Below, one piece after another: positions 13,406-25,384 of a stretch of DNA of 64,000 nucleotides. Position 1 is the first letter of the stretch, and each line of letters begins with the position of its first letter. The stretch is taken from positions 62,001 to 126,000 of the forward strand of contig JAACJP010000043.1 in NCBI GenBank assembly GCA_013368375.1, written 5' to 3'. The translations under genes and the position numbers were made by a program. The DNA comes from Tricholomella constricta (lineage: Eukaryota; Basidiomycota; Agaricomycetes; Agaricales; Lyophyllaceae). Under the pieces are notes generated by a model that saw nothing but the letters and a program-made list of their open reading frames with translations, searched no databases and had not been told where the DNA came from.

Positions 13406-15589
13406 GCGTTTGTAATTATGTATCATCTAAACGAATTCGAAGTATGTACCCCCGCATGTACATGTGTATACAGTATGTCTTTCGATGCCAAAGTTTGACA
13501 GGTCCCCGCTTTCGTGTTGGGAAATATCTCGAGTCTCGAGATCAAAAGGTCTCAACGCCCGTGACTCCATTCTGTTCATTCCTTCAAGGGTGATCGTGGC
13601 AGAAAGGAAGATCCGCGTTCACCGGCGTGACGCCGAGATGCGCCTTTTTGAGTACGGGGGCGTCGCAGATCGTCTACACATAACGTCAAGGTTTATACAA
13701 TTTTCAGATTAAGGAGCCCATGCGCATGGGGACGAAATGACTATACCTTTTGAAGCCTGTACCGTGTACGGATAGCCTGATCATGAACCTTGCCAAGGGA
13801 AAACTCTCTACCCAACCTGTGGGATGGTCGAGTATATCTTTATATCTAACAACGGCCGCCGCGATCATGATCATGATCACTCCCAGGACAGGGTATCAGC
13901 AGACGCATCTGGTGAATTTGAGGCAGGAATAGCATGACCTGTAGGAAGGCTCGGCTCTTGAGGGGCTTATATGGTCTCTCCCAACCAACGCTAGAAGCAT
14001 GTTCCGTGGGCGCCAAACTTGAATATCGTTCTCAACGATTGGTCGGGATTATCGAGAAACGGGTTTGTTAGACCTCGAATATCGCAGGCACTGCGACGTA
14101 TCAACCCGTTCGACCTTTTACCCTGCGTATCCAAAGTCCACACTGGTCGATCAGAATTTCAGCATCAAGTATCGAGAAGGTAAATTGACTCGGGGGACCA
14201 ACACCAGGGTATCGATCACATGAGGTCTCGTGTTCCCAGCTCGATTTTACTATACTACTATAATAGACTATAGTGCTTCGTTCAATCGAGGAGAGCGACA
14301 GAGATTCCCTCGCGTCGATTGAAGCACGATGTGGACATCGAACCATCTATATGAAGTATTTGATTTTGATCAATGGAAATCCACGGTCAGTTCTCACCTA
14401 CATCCCTATTGCTATGCCTCACCTGTTCATCCTTCACGCTTCGAACTTGCTTTCCTTCCACATGGAAAACCCAAGGTGTAGAAGCACCAACCAGAATCAC
14501 TATCAATCAGTGCAGCTAAGATATCCTGCATTTCATACTGGAAGCAAGGCCGGTGTGCGCGCTTAGGGTGGCACGTCCACCGGGACGAGGACGGATTCGG
14601 CAGAAGGAAAGATACCGAAGGTACTGAGTTGGAGGGAGGTTTGGCAAAAGAAGGATGGATATTGACGGATATGAGGAGCGGGACGGCTATAAGTGTATGT
14701 ATGAGCAGCAGATTGAAGATACATGTGCTGCGAGCGGCGGAGGTGTACGGCGAGTAGACAATAGTGACAAGCGAGTCCAGCACAGGTATGAAGAGCGTGG
14801 GGCAGGCGACGCTGGATTGGTTAGCCCCTGACGAAATCTTCTGTTTGGTGAATGTGTAGCTTGGCGAAAGCGAAGAGAAGAGTGGAGCCAGGTACTGAAA
14901 GAGGTTGGAGGCAATGGAAATAGCGACAAGTTGTCACAGGAGCATATGCGCCCAGTATGGGAACATCTTGCGATCATCTTTAGATGCCCGAAAAGGTTAA
15001 CAGTTGCGGTCCATGCGCCAATTGTATACAGACACAGCTATTGACTCCACCGCGAGTTGAAAGCCCCGAGGCTGCGCCAGCAGTTTCGTTATTTAACACT
15101 CGAGGAGAGCTGAAGCGGGCGCACAGAGAGGAATTTCAACGTATCTACAAAGCGATACAAAATTCGTGAATAAATACAATATGCAGCCAGGTATGTGCCA
15201 GTGAGGCAATTGTCAAGGGTCTGAACTTACAACGTGTTGTCCAGGATCGATTGTTCCATTGCGGCAGGTTACGCTGGGAGCCGAAAATCAGAGCGAATAG
15301 AACAAGTACAATGAATGAAATGAAACAAGAATTGTCGGTCGTGATCGCAGACTTTTGATGGTGCCTATGGCCCGAGCGCATCGAACCCTGACAAGTGCCA
15401 TGTTCTTTGCGATATCGAGCGGTTGATTCAATGGACCCTGCAGATCACCAAAGTTTCAGATGGGAACTTGCAATTGGCAGATTAAGCGAAAAGAAGATTC
15501 GAACCGTGACGTCCTGCACCGAGAATTTACATTGACGTACATCGTTGTGAACGTTTGGGACAAGTTGGTCGGGCCCGACACCTTCCCAC
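13406..15589. other. intergenic, no supported gene
   Basis: Short open frames occur on both strands without recognisable motifs or a consistent exon pattern. A 61-codon frame at 14984-15169 with a CGPCANC cysteine cluster is the only curiosity and is too weak to call. Confidence 0.4.
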
Positions 15590-16230
15590 AATGCGTCTCA
15601 TTATCTAACACCATCCAGGATACTTCTTCGACTGAATCCTATCTGTCTGCGACGTTGCGTCCAATCCCAAAGAATACCCACACAAACCGTAAACTCCTTG
15701 CTCTAGATGTTAATAATGGCACTCTCGCATCTTCCGATCACCTATCACCCGAGCCAGCGGACAAACGAAAACGAATGGTGCGTCCGCGCTCCCGGCCATT
15801 CTGTTTTACCCTGATACCCGCGGCTGTTTGATTATGATGGTGGCACCATGGTCAACATTTGTTTCGGAGCCTAACAGGAAAGTTTGGATATGGTCGACTT
15901 TCCTTTCGGAGCCTCACGAGGGGATTTACTCGTGATTTGGGTGTGAGATAAGATGGGCCTGGATGTTCGGTCCTACCCGTGCGTTTGTCTTGCGTTTGTC
16001 TACATCTGTTCCAGTTTGCATTGATGGCTGATCCATTACTTCTCTTAACAGACAAGGAAGTTTCGACGATGAAAAGGCTCGAAAGGTCTGGTCCGGGATC
16101 TCGTCACCTACCTTTCGTTGTAATCGAAAACACTGACAATACTCACAAACCACTCGCCGCACAAGGCTTCCCTACAGCCATATAGCCACCTTATTGTAGA
16201 ATATTGGGCGAGGACTTGTCAAGACCGAGA
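15590..16230 (+). pseudogene. decayed copy of the HAD/FCP1-like gene
   Basis: The stretch aligns by eye with the intact gene at 20122-21124: SYLSATL.PIPK.THTNRKLL near 15640-15705, then the motif-I region reading LALDVNNGTL instead of LVLDLNGTL, then KRKRMV.PR and later blocks up to the equivalent of the YNHLIVEEY segment near 16190. Against the intact copy it carries an extra codon in motif I, internal deletions and several frame changes, so no continuous protein can be read. The first exon's arginine-rich N-terminus is not recognisable. It lies in the same orientation as the intact copy about 4.5 kb upstream, consistent with an old tandem duplication. Confidence 0.7.
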
Positions 16231-17657
16231 CGTGTTGTACGTCCATCATTCCTTATCTGTAAGATTGTCTTATTCAGACCACCTAAGTATACTTTACGCC
16301 ACAACACAGACACATATTTTGTACACATAGAATTACCGCCCTTCAGTTGGATACACTTTGAGTCAAGACCTGAGGGCCATGCCATTAATGATGCCTTGTC
16401 TTTCTTTACTTAGCAGAACCCGTAGTTCGTTATCACCCTCGCTACTCTGTAACTTGATACAGTTGCCTTATATACTTTGCATCGAGACCTGACGCTTATT
16501 ATCACCCTCGTTGCTCTATTAGTAGTCACGTCAAATTTATGTTACCGGCCTTTTGGCAAGAGCTTTAGAAGAATGCGGGGTATCCGGTTTAAGCATTTGG
16601 TTTGGAAGATCTGAATTGAGATGAACCAATAGACTCAAGTCTGTTCACTGTTCATTCCTGCAGCGCGTCCAATGACGGCTGTCTGGGTATTCGGTTCACG
16701 ACCATTGTTGCTGTCCGGCTACGAGGAGAATGTCGAAACTTAACGGGTAAGTATCTATGGACAGATATCGGAAGCATCTATATTGCAAATCTTCAAGCTC
16801 TATTTATTGACCGGGCTCCATTCTTTGACCGGGCGCACAATGAGAGCGAAGAAAGAGATATGGTATGGAAAATCTGTCTCCATCCGGCATCGAGCTCCTC
16901 CCTGCACCTCTTCACAGCCGGGTATTGGCGTAATGGAAGCTTCTCACAGAAAAATTACAGCGATTGTAGGCGAGGAATGAAATCCCTATGATAGATCAGA
17001 CATATCTAGCGCTGTGGCGTGCCGCGGGGCAGCACTCGTGGTCGAGATTTGGAAATTCAACGAGACGTGTGGCGGTGCTTTAACGTCATTTGGAGTTTCC
17101 CATCACCAAAAATATCCGGTTTTCTCGCGCTGCCAACGTCCGAATACACTCCTCCCTGGCAGTCCCTGCTGCAATGCTTGCACTCTTGGATAACTTGTCG
17201 ACTCTCACTCATGCCTTTTCGGCTCTTCGGTGGCTTTCTCTAGTGACCAGCCCTTCGCGCACTAGTCAATTTCCAATTTTAATGGAATTTGTCAGTCGCA
17301 AAGAGACTTGCGGGTTCGATGCTTTCTCTGGTGACAAGCCCTTCACGTTGCGCACTTGTTCTGTTCTCTGGGGTCTTTAAACCTGTCAGTGGCAAAGGGG
17401 CTTGCGGATTCGGTGCCCGTGGATCGTAGAGTCCGATACCTACATTTGCATAGGTGACTACGCCCGCCAGTTCTGTCTTGTTATCTATGTCACAAGATCT
17501 ATCGTCGTCAGGGAAGGCCAATTTGCCTAGATAAGAGAGGAATAGGTTCGCTTCCGACGCGCGACTCGGACTTTCTACAACGCCTGAAGAATTGTATGGA
17601 ACCCTTCTTCCTGTCAGCTGGGATAACCCGCGGGCCTTTAATTTACTTTCTCTGGTG
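16231..17657. other. intergenic, upstream of the GDA1 gene
   Basis: No gene is supported. The region contains the imperfect tandem duplication listed separately and scattered short frames. Confidence 0.45.
17228..17414. repeat. imperfect tandem duplication, two units of about 95 bp
   Basis: Two consecutive units share GCTTTCTCT.GTGAC.AGCCCTTC near their start and TGTCAGT.GCAAAG.G.CTTGCGG.TTC near their end (first 17230-17317, second 17321-17414), with many substitutions between. The repeat lies about 350 bp upstream of the nucleotidase start. Confidence 0.6.
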
Positions 17658-17664
17658 TATAAAA
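17658..17664 (+). promoter_or_regulatory. TATA box of the GDA1/CD39 gene
   Basis: TATAAAA lies about 95 bp before the ATG at 17759 and is followed by a CT-rich leader, a common fungal core-promoter arrangement. Confidence 0.5.
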
Positions 17665-17758
17665 TTGGGCTTGAAAGCCTTCTGAGTTTTCAACTGCCTC
17701 TCACCTCACAGTAGACGTCAGCCCACAGTCTACGTTGCACCTCGAAAGAACATTACCC

Positions 17759-19393
17759 ATGGTTGCTCCCTCCTATGCTGCTATCATCGACGCTGGCTCC
17801 ACCTCGTCGAGGCTCTTCATCTACCAGTGGCAAGACGACCTAGCTGAAGGGGAGCCACTGGCCCTTCGCGTTGTCTTCCCCAGGACCACAGCAGAGAAAA
17901 CAGCTTCCGTATCTGCTGGAGGTAACAGCTTTCCATTGCCGTCAAAGCCCAGACTCCCGTACTGACGCAACATCTATTTTTCAGGCATCCAGCACCACGA
18001 AGACGACATGGCGGCATACCTCAATACCTCGCTCCAAGCCGGGAGCGCCTTCCTCCAAGCGCGCGGGCTCACTGACGTCCCCCTCTATCTCCTCGCAACG
18101 GGCGGCATGCGCACGGATGCCGTGCCGGGACCCCAGCGGCTGCGCATTCTCGAAGCCGCACACACCGCCATGCGCACCGTCGAGGCTAGGTTTTCTGTGG
18201 GTACCCGAGCGACGAACGCGCAGGTCATTTCAGGCCGCACCGAGGGGCTGTACGCGTGGGTTGCGCTGAACTACGGGCGCGGCGTGGAGGAGCAGGTGGG
18301 CGGGGTACTCGAGCTCGGCGGGGCGTCGATGCAGATCGCGTATAAGGTTCCCGCAGCACAAGTCACGCGGGAGCGCGTGTGCCTCCTCTCTGGCGCGCAC
18401 CGCGTGTACTCGGAGACGTGGGACGAGTTCGGCGGGGGCTCAATTAACGTCAAGATGCAGGAGCTGCTGTTGGCCGCGGCAGGGGGTGCGGACGGAGTGG
18501 GTGTAGTCAACAACCCCTGTCTCCCACGGGGCCAGGTGAGTGGCGCCTTGCCAGGAAGCGCCCGCGTGAGTGAGGGGACAGGCGATTTCGCGACGTGCTT
18601 AAGGCTGGCGAAGGGCCTGCTGGTGGAGGGGCTGCGAACACGCAACCCAATCCCGTCGTACCTCGACATCGCGTCATTTTCCAAGCTCTTCTTTGGCATT
18701 TCGAATTTCAAGCACAGCTACGACTTCTTTTCCAAGTGGGGCGCGTACGATGCGCTGCGGGCTTACGACCGCGAGGCGTTCACCGGCGCGGTCACCAAGT
18801 ACTGCAGCAGCGACTGGGCGAAGATCCCGTGGGTCGCGGGCGACAACGATAGGACGAATGCTTTTGCAGCGAATCGCTGCATCAATGCGGCGTGGATGCT
18901 GATGCTGCTGCATGACGAGCGGCACGGGCTTGGCTTGGAGATGACGCAGTACGATACCTGGAAGGGCCTGCTCCGATTCCCTACCACCCCCAACTTGGCA
19001 TCGCGATCAAGCTGGACCATGGGCGCGGCGGCGCTCGTGGCGCGTCATGGGGAGCTGCGTCTGTGCCCAGCGGCCTATCAGGACGTTGATGAGCAAGCCC
19101 AGCTCCTCCCTATCATTGCCACCAATGTCACAACCGCCCACACCATTCCGACTCTCTCTAGGACCCCTCTCCCCGTTGAACTTCCCGCTAAACTCCCCGC
19201 TGCCAACTTCTTCACCCCACCCGCTACTGTCATTGCGTATGTGCTCGTTGCCATTTTCTTTGCCGTGATAGGCTACCAGCGCCGCCGCCTGTCACGCCTC
19301 TCGCGCGTTTCGTCTCGTGTAGAGGATCCCCAGGAAAACGAAAAGGCTCCTGCTATGAGGTACACCGACGACACGGGACCCTTCACTGTCTGA
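17759..19393 (+). CDS. GDA1/CD39-family nucleoside di/triphosphatase
   Basis: Two exons, 17759-17921 and 17985-19393, give 523 residues. The start is the first ATG ahead of apyrase conserved region 1 (IDAGSTSSR, residues 10-18). ACR2 appears as ATGGMR (92-97), ACR3 as GRTEGLYAWVALNY, and ACR4 as LELGGASMQIAY (around residue 185). A single hydrophobic span near residues 470-495 is followed by an Arg-rich stop-transfer segment and a short tail. In the family these enzymes hydrolyse NDPs/NTPs with the active site in the secretory lumen or outside the cell. The topology seen, with no evident N-terminal anchor and one C-terminal span, resembles Ynd1-type apyrases more than type-II Gda1. Orientation in the membrane is inference. 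The coding sequence is strikingly GC-rich compared with its surroundings and has one intron, unlike its many-exon neighbours. Confidence 0.9.
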
Positions 19394-20121
19394 TTTCAAA
19401 TGCAAGTAGGGTCCTTGTCCTTAGTTTCTGCCATGACTCGTTCGACTTGGACCCGCTTACGCCTTTCTACTCGCTCCCGTCTTGGCTCGTATCTTTGTAT
19501 GTCGTCTCACTTACTTTCTATGCTACGTTTTACTCTCTCGGATGTATTCACTTGCTTTACGACACCGCTATCCGCGCACGACATTCATACGATCCCCAAA
19601 CTCTTTTAACTCCTATCTGTTTGTCTGTATTCGAGCCATGTATTTACGTAGTGAATCGACATGGCTTGCTTGATTTTCATATACTTACAGTTTCTTGATT
19701 ACCTGGCTCGAAAATGGCACTGTTGGGTTCCATTCCGTCCGCCATTTCTTTCGCGCGCGCATGAAGCTCTAAACATTTGTTCGTTGTAGTACAATAACTT
19801 TGTGGGCAAGTGGATCGTGAATGCCGGCGAAGTTCCCAAGGTTTTAATGATGAAGGACATCAGTGGCTCCTGACCTTCTTCGCCCGCCTTATCGCTCTAC
19901 CCCAGCTTGAAAATTTTACGCAACGCGTAAAACTGTAATGGCTTCTGTATAACTCGGAAGATACAATGCAATTATTCTCCAGGGATGAAGTCCGAAGCTT
20001 GAAGCTCAGTTGGATAAGGTATCGCTCCGGATATCTCCATTCAGGTGAATTCGGCGATGTTTTGATTCGGACCCTCGGCCCGAACCGGCAATTTTATTTC
20101 CTCCTGCTCGACATTTTCAAC
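19394..20121. other. intergenic
   Basis: Presumed 3' UTR of the nucleotidase and 5' region of the HAD gene. Several short overlapping frames lie here, none with a motif. Confidence 0.5.
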
Positions 20122-21124
20122 ATGTTCAGACAACGGCCAACGCGAATTTCAGCATTACCATCATGTATCAGATGTGCTTCAAGCGCCAGACGTCCCATTA
20201 TCTTACACCGTCCAGGAAACTTCAAGGCGGCCTCTTCTCCGACTCAATCCTATCTGTCTGCTACGTTGCATCCAATTCCAAAGGATACCCACACGAACCG
20301 TAAACTCCTTGTTCTGGATCTCAATGGCACTCTCGTCTTCCGATCCCGACCAGTGGACAACCGAAAACGAATGGTGCATCCGCGCCCATACCTGGCCACT
20401 TTCCGGTCATTTTTGTTACACCCTGTTACCCGTGGGTGGCTGGATACGATGGTGTGGAGCTCTGCTCAATCGCATAACGTGGTGGATATGGTCGACTCTT
20501 CTTTCGGAGCCTCACGGGGAGATTTACTCGCAATTTGGGCGCGAGATAAGATGGACCTGGATGTTCGGTCCTATCGTGCGTCCATCTACATATGTTCCTG
20601 TTAAAATTGATGCTGATCCATCACTTTTTTCAATAGACAAGAAAGTCTCGACGATAAAAAACCTCGAGAAGGTCTGGTCCGAAATTTCGTCGCCTGAACG
20701 ACATTCGTTGTATACGACACTACTTCTAGATGATTCGCCGGCTAAGGCTATCCTACAGCCATATAACCACCTAATCGTAGAAGAATACAACGAGGACTTG
20801 CACGCACATAATGCCTCGCTTCGGTCAGAAAATCCATATCCCGACAACACCGCTACCTCTGGCAAGGACACGTCGCATTCGCCTGCCAAATATGACGATA
20901 CTTTGCTTGCGGTCGTTGGAATCCTCGACGCCATGAAGGACAAGCCGAATGTGGCTCGCTGGATACGCCGCGGAGGACTTTGCCTGCAGGACAGAATCTC
21001 CGACGCCGAGTCAGGGGAGCAGCCCTGGTTCCGGATCCCTGATGTTCGAAAGCACTGGAAAACGAGAGGAGCAGTGGCGTTAGACGACCTGGGCGTAAAT
21101 CTAGACCCCGGAGTTCCGTCATAG
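20122..21124 (+). CDS. FCP1/NIF-like HAD-superfamily protein
   Basis: Two exons, 20122-20575 and 20637-21124, give 313 residues. The chosen ATG gives an N-terminus rich in Arg, Ser and hydrophobic residues and free of acids for about 45 residues, which resembles a mitochondrial presequence (inference). HAD motif I is LVLDLNGTLV with D66 present, but the second acidic residue of DxDxT is replaced by N68. Motif II is in the MVWSSAQSHNV region. Motif IV corresponds to LLLDDSPAKA. FCP1/NIF-like HAD proteins are phosphoserine phosphatases or, as in Tim50, non-catalytic scaffolds; the Asn at the general acid position leaves activity doubtful. A decayed copy lies at 15590-16230 and a fragment of its 3' end at 25101-25220. 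Confidence 0.75.
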
Positions 21125-21274
21125 CTACTATTGCTCGGATTTGGTTACATGATGGATCTTCATTCTTGACCATGAACAACGATATTTTTGAAACAAGATA
21201 CGTGATGTATGTCTATATTCCAGAGGGCTAGGAGAGTATATAGAGAACGATCAATTCCAACGAGCATCAGTCGT

Positions 21275-21640
21275 CTATTCTGAATCATCGTACTGCCAAA
21301 ACGGCATCAACAACCGGTTCGGCGAGCGACGCATATTGGCGAACATAACACAGCGTGCAAAGAACCAGGCCAAGTGCGAATCGCCCCACTGAGCGTGAAA
21401 TAGTACTGCCTCACTACCCCGGATTATTTCCGAGAAACCTGCAAGCTTCCCAGCGTCATGCCGAAGATTCTCAAGCTTGAAAACGACCTTGACGATATCC
21501 GCGGTGGTATGCTGCGCGTAGGAGGTACCAGGGTACTTGTGGAAGCCGGCAATGTTGAGGTTGTACAATACCGCAGGACGACGGGGGTCGACGGTTGCCG
21601 GGTCCGTCATGGATGGGTTGATGGATGGATTAACTCTAAT
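21275..21640 (-). pseudogene. 3'-terminal relic of a ppo gene
   Basis: The minus strand encodes a fragment matching the P450 C-terminus of ppo2: DPATVDPRRPA..YNLN.AGFHKYPGT.YAQHT..DIVKVVFKLENLR.DAGKLAGFSEIIRGSE, then an intron-like remnant and YDDSE before a stop. The heme-ligating cysteine of GFHKCPGT is a tyrosine here (near 21535), so the fragment cannot bind heme. Similarity to ppo2 stops at about 21605-21640. The adjoining plus-strand DNA back to about 21007 is also duplicated at 25101-25390, so this is one side of a direct duplication flanking the gene at 22293-24869. Confidence 0.8.
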
Positions 21641-22292
21641 GTCCGAGCAGCCTACTGAGCACTGCCTTCACGACTTTGACCTCAATCACTTACGCAATAG
21701 AATAACTCACTTTCTTTCGTGATTTCATAGACTTCAAATCAACATCTGCGGGACCAAGTTCTCAGGGAGCGCGAAAGGAGTATGGGTCGATAGTCATGCC
21801 CTCAAGCCGTAGTCTCAGAGCCAGTACTAGTATGTATGTGTATGCCCAGTTTCGTTTATCTTAAATCACGGCTCAATATCAAGTCGAGGCTGACCAGTTG
21901 GTTGAAGGCACCCAGCCGCTTTACTTATCAAGACGCACTTAGACGTAGGCAGAGGAGGAGAGGAAAAGCAAATTTGCCTTACTCATGGACGGGCAGATGC
22001 TTGGAGTGCGGTGGATAAGCAAATTTGTAATTATAATTATGTAATATCATTTTTAAACTCCGCTCTCCCTGCTGCCTTCATCATCGTGTTTATTGGGACG
22101 TTTCGATGTACTCTTGACGCTACCAATTACGGTGCTACGACTGGATCCACGATGATGTATTCCTTGAACTTACGCTGGCTCTCATGGCATCGTTGGCGGA
22201 GTATCGGATGTTTGGCCCGAGCCGCCGGACGCTTCGATTAAATCAATACCGGGACTTAACTCCATTTATTGAACGTATCTGCTTCCATCCCC
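21641..22292. other. intergenic
   Basis: AT-rich DNA with no supported gene. It contains the left junction of the inserted membrane-protein segment and that gene's 5' region. Confidence 0.45.
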
Positions 22293-24869
22293 ATGTCGTC
22301 CATAAGCTTGCGCCCCATGCATCTACCCAACGTCGAAACCCCTGGGCTGGAAGGACCCGTTCAGGAGGGACCCGTGGCTGAGGTGCTGAGCGAACGGGAT
22401 AATGATCGATCGCCTCGCCACAGTCCCCGCTTTGCTGGACACGACAACAGTCCTTCTACCATGTCTTCAATCTCTCTTCCTGGAGGACTAGTACAACTGA
22501 ATTTGGACCGCAATGAAAGTCCTGCTTTGTCTGATGGACGCGTTCACGGGGGAATATCGACTCCTCGTTACCAGGATCAGCCATCAACTTTGGAGCCATC
22601 GTCGGATCTCGCTATCGATAGTGAATGGCACACTCCGATGGGCTATGTGGCTGTTGACCCGTTTCTTCCGTCTGTTGCACAAAGTCTCGTTAATTTGGCG
22701 CACGCCAATCCCATCGATCAGGTACACTCGACACACCAAGGCCTACCCTATTCAACCGTGCCCCCCACCTCTCAATACATTCGCGCATTTCTATTTGACC
22801 TATTGCCTCGGCAGATTTATCTGTATCTTTTACTCGGGCTGCCATCGCTATATTGGTCACGCGTCGCTCGCATATTCGAGGATGCTGAGCTGAGTATGCC
22901 ATATATCAAGAAGATGGTGGACAGAAACGCCAATCAATGGAGTCACTCCCCGGGCAGGGTTCCAAATTGGAACTCCCCTTCCAGTGTATCCCCTCATTTT
23001 TTAAATCTGAAAGCGTCATGGGAGCTTTTCATCGACTCTTTGATGAGGGAATGGAAGACGCTCAATCTGGTCTCAGTCTTGCTTTTATCGTAAGTACTTT
23101 CTGTACTGGACGAAAATACAGTGGAACACTAAACTGGTTGACTGCCAGTGTCATCCTTACGACCCTTCAACTTGACGCAGCCATTGCTGACCCTATTACA
23201 CGAACTGCCGGTCTCTTAGCGCTTATTTGTTCAATGATGAGCCTGCTGTACGGCTGTCTCTACATCTTGAGGTTCAACACCATGCGTAGGACCCACAAAG
23301 CAGCGGAATGGGCTCAGGTCTGTCTGTCTGAATTTTCGCCTGATTGATAACTCGCATTTAACCTGCCCGGGGATAGGAGGCTCAGCAGACGAAAACCTGT
23401 ATGTTGTGGAATGTGTGGGTACTACTTGCTATGCCTTCAGTATGGCTTTCGTGGTGAATCAACTTCTCATAATGCAAATAATTTCAGATACTGAGCTTGA
23501 AAATGTAGGTCAATCGTCTTTTTCTTTTCCTGCGTGATGTCTTTTGTGTGGCGAACTGGCTTTACTGGTGACCCTGTCCTCGAAGTATCGCCATCGGCTG
23601 CACTTGGAATACGCATAGGAATCACAGCGGTCTTCACTCTCGGAATAGTCTACTTCCTTCTCATTGTCAACACATTTCGACGGTATGGAGCAGCGATGGA
23701 CATGACATGGCAAAAGCGGATCAGCAAATCGGCTGAGACTCCCGGAAGCGCATCCAGCGCACCATCTTTGGCCCAACGGCAAGCTTCTGCGCCGGTCTCA
23801 GATGTAGCCACTCCCACTTGGCACAATTATCCCAACGTTCCTCTTCCGCCTACTAGAGGCTCGCAGCGGCCTCTCCCACTACCTAGCTTCACAACGACGC
23901 CTGCGCACATGGATTTCGTACCTCCATCGTTCTCTAGACCTCGGCCTGATTCTGTTTCAGTGGCTGCTGCCTCGACTTTCGAGACAGTTAAGATTGTGGA
24001 TCTACGATTGAAGGCTCATATCGCAAGCGAGAGACCGGAGGTCCTTAGCGAGCGCGACATCCAGCCTAATGACTGGGCGCGATTTATTCTCGTACGTCTG
24101 TTTCGCATCGTTTGTCCTCCCAACTTCATGCCTCAATGTACAGGACGTATCGTCAGCATGGGACAATCGCAATCGATATCCACGATATGACCAGAAAACA
24201 GGGACCTCTAAACCCGTGCAGGTCTCCGGCCGTTTAGCTCCTCGAAACGTCACTGCGCGGTTCATCGCGTGGTGGAACGTCCTATTCTTCCTCCCTCGAG
24301 GCGCACAAGCTGTGCTTTGCGAGGAGCACACGTTGGCCTATCCACCAGGCTCGCCTGCCATATACCTTCTGGATATCCGGTCGTCGCTGAAACTACACGC
24401 TAATAGCAACCCGTCGTTTCTTGGGCTAGGTACTCTTGCTCAACGCTTTGAGTCTGTACTAGAGGGCCTGGAACGCATAGCTATCTATGACCCCATAATC
24501 GACCTGGACCAGGGACAACAAACGCCGCCACTGGGGGTGATGGGCAAGACCATCATCCGTGCTGGCCCACGTGCGGTGCGTGTTCGTTGGGGTCCGCCCG
24601 AAAGAGCTGCCCGTAGCGCTGGAGGCCCTTCTGGCGTTTTGGGCATTCAAGAGCTTCCAGTCATTGACGAAGCCCCAAATTCATCTTCGAGTTCGAGTTT
24701 GGGGTCAAATTCCCCTTCTTCCCCCCAAATTGCCAACCGTGACCTGCCTGAATCCTCGTCCCCGACAAACGCGATACCTGGACTCAGTCACGCTGTCGAG
24801 GCCGGTATCGGGGGCTCGTCTGACCAAGCAGACCCTGATCGGCCCACCGAGAGAGATGATAAGGTTTGA
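22293..24869 (+). CDS. agaricomycete multi-span membrane protein, copy A
   Basis: The ATG at 22293 gives MSSISLRPMH, matching the start of copy B. Exon 1 is 22293-23089 and exon 2 starts at 23149. Further short exons carry TCMLWNVWVLLAMPSVWLSW and a short SLK segment. A long exon from about 23540 leads, after an intron near 24090-24150, to the stop at 24869. The protein has a disordered Ser/Pro-rich N-terminus and the segment SLYWSRVARIFEDAELSMP. Four likely membrane spans follow: the TLNLVSVLLL region, the GLLALICSMMSLLYGCLYIL region, the MLWNVWVLLAMPSVWLSW region and the GITAVFTLGIVYFLLIVNTF region. A long cytosol-like tail contains ARFIAWWNVLFF and a Ser/Asp-rich end. I recall similar proteins in many mushroom genomes but know no function or domain name. 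Clear paralogue of 39441-42033. Confidence 0.7.
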
Positions 24870-25100
24870 AAGCCTTCCGTCGCTCTGAATCAGAATCTTC
24901 GGTGTAAGGCAGTCGATTGCCTCAGTCACTCCCGCCGCGGCGCCGCTAGTGATTCCGTAAAATGGTGGATCGAAATGATGGTGTTTTAAAGACAACTGTT
25001 CTGAACCGAAAGGAAGAAGGGGCTGCACCGCACGCTTGAAGGTGCTCGCACCTTTCAACAGGACCATATTTTAAAGGGTATAAATAAGGCAGGTACGTAG

Positions 25101-25220
25101 GGCCGAGTCAGGGGAGCAACCCTGGTTCTGGATCCCTGTCGTTCGCGAACACTGGAAAACGAGAGAAGCAGTGGCGTTAGACGATTGGGCGTAAATCTAG
25201 ACCCCGGAGTTCCATCATAG
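25101..25220 (+). pseudogene. 3'-end fragment of the HAD/FCP1-like gene
   Basis: The DNA closely repeats 21007-21124 plus the following spacer: GAGTCAGGGGAGCA, then CCCTGGTTC.GGATCCCTG and the shared CTAGACCCCGGAGTTCC end. One lost base shifts the frame near the end. Similarity starts abruptly near 25100 and runs through the spacer into the 3' end of ppo2, marking the right copy of the duplication around the membrane gene. Confidence 0.8.
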
Positions 25221-25384
25221 TCACCATTGCCCGAATTTGGTACACAAAGGAACATGAACCATGACCATGAATACCGATATATTTAAAAATGATACATGAT
25301 GTATGTCCATATTCCAGAGAGCTAGGAAAGTCCATAGAACGATCGATTTCAAGCAATACCAGGGACCCCACGAGCGGCAATCGT

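Noticed and set aside
14984..15169. 61-codon ORF with a CGPCANC cluster
   Set aside because: A short isolated frame without recognisable partners or splice context; it could be chance.
19400..19700. Three overlapping short plus-strand ORFs after the nucleotidase
   Set aside because: They overlap one another in all three frames, have no motifs, and lie in the expected 3' UTR.
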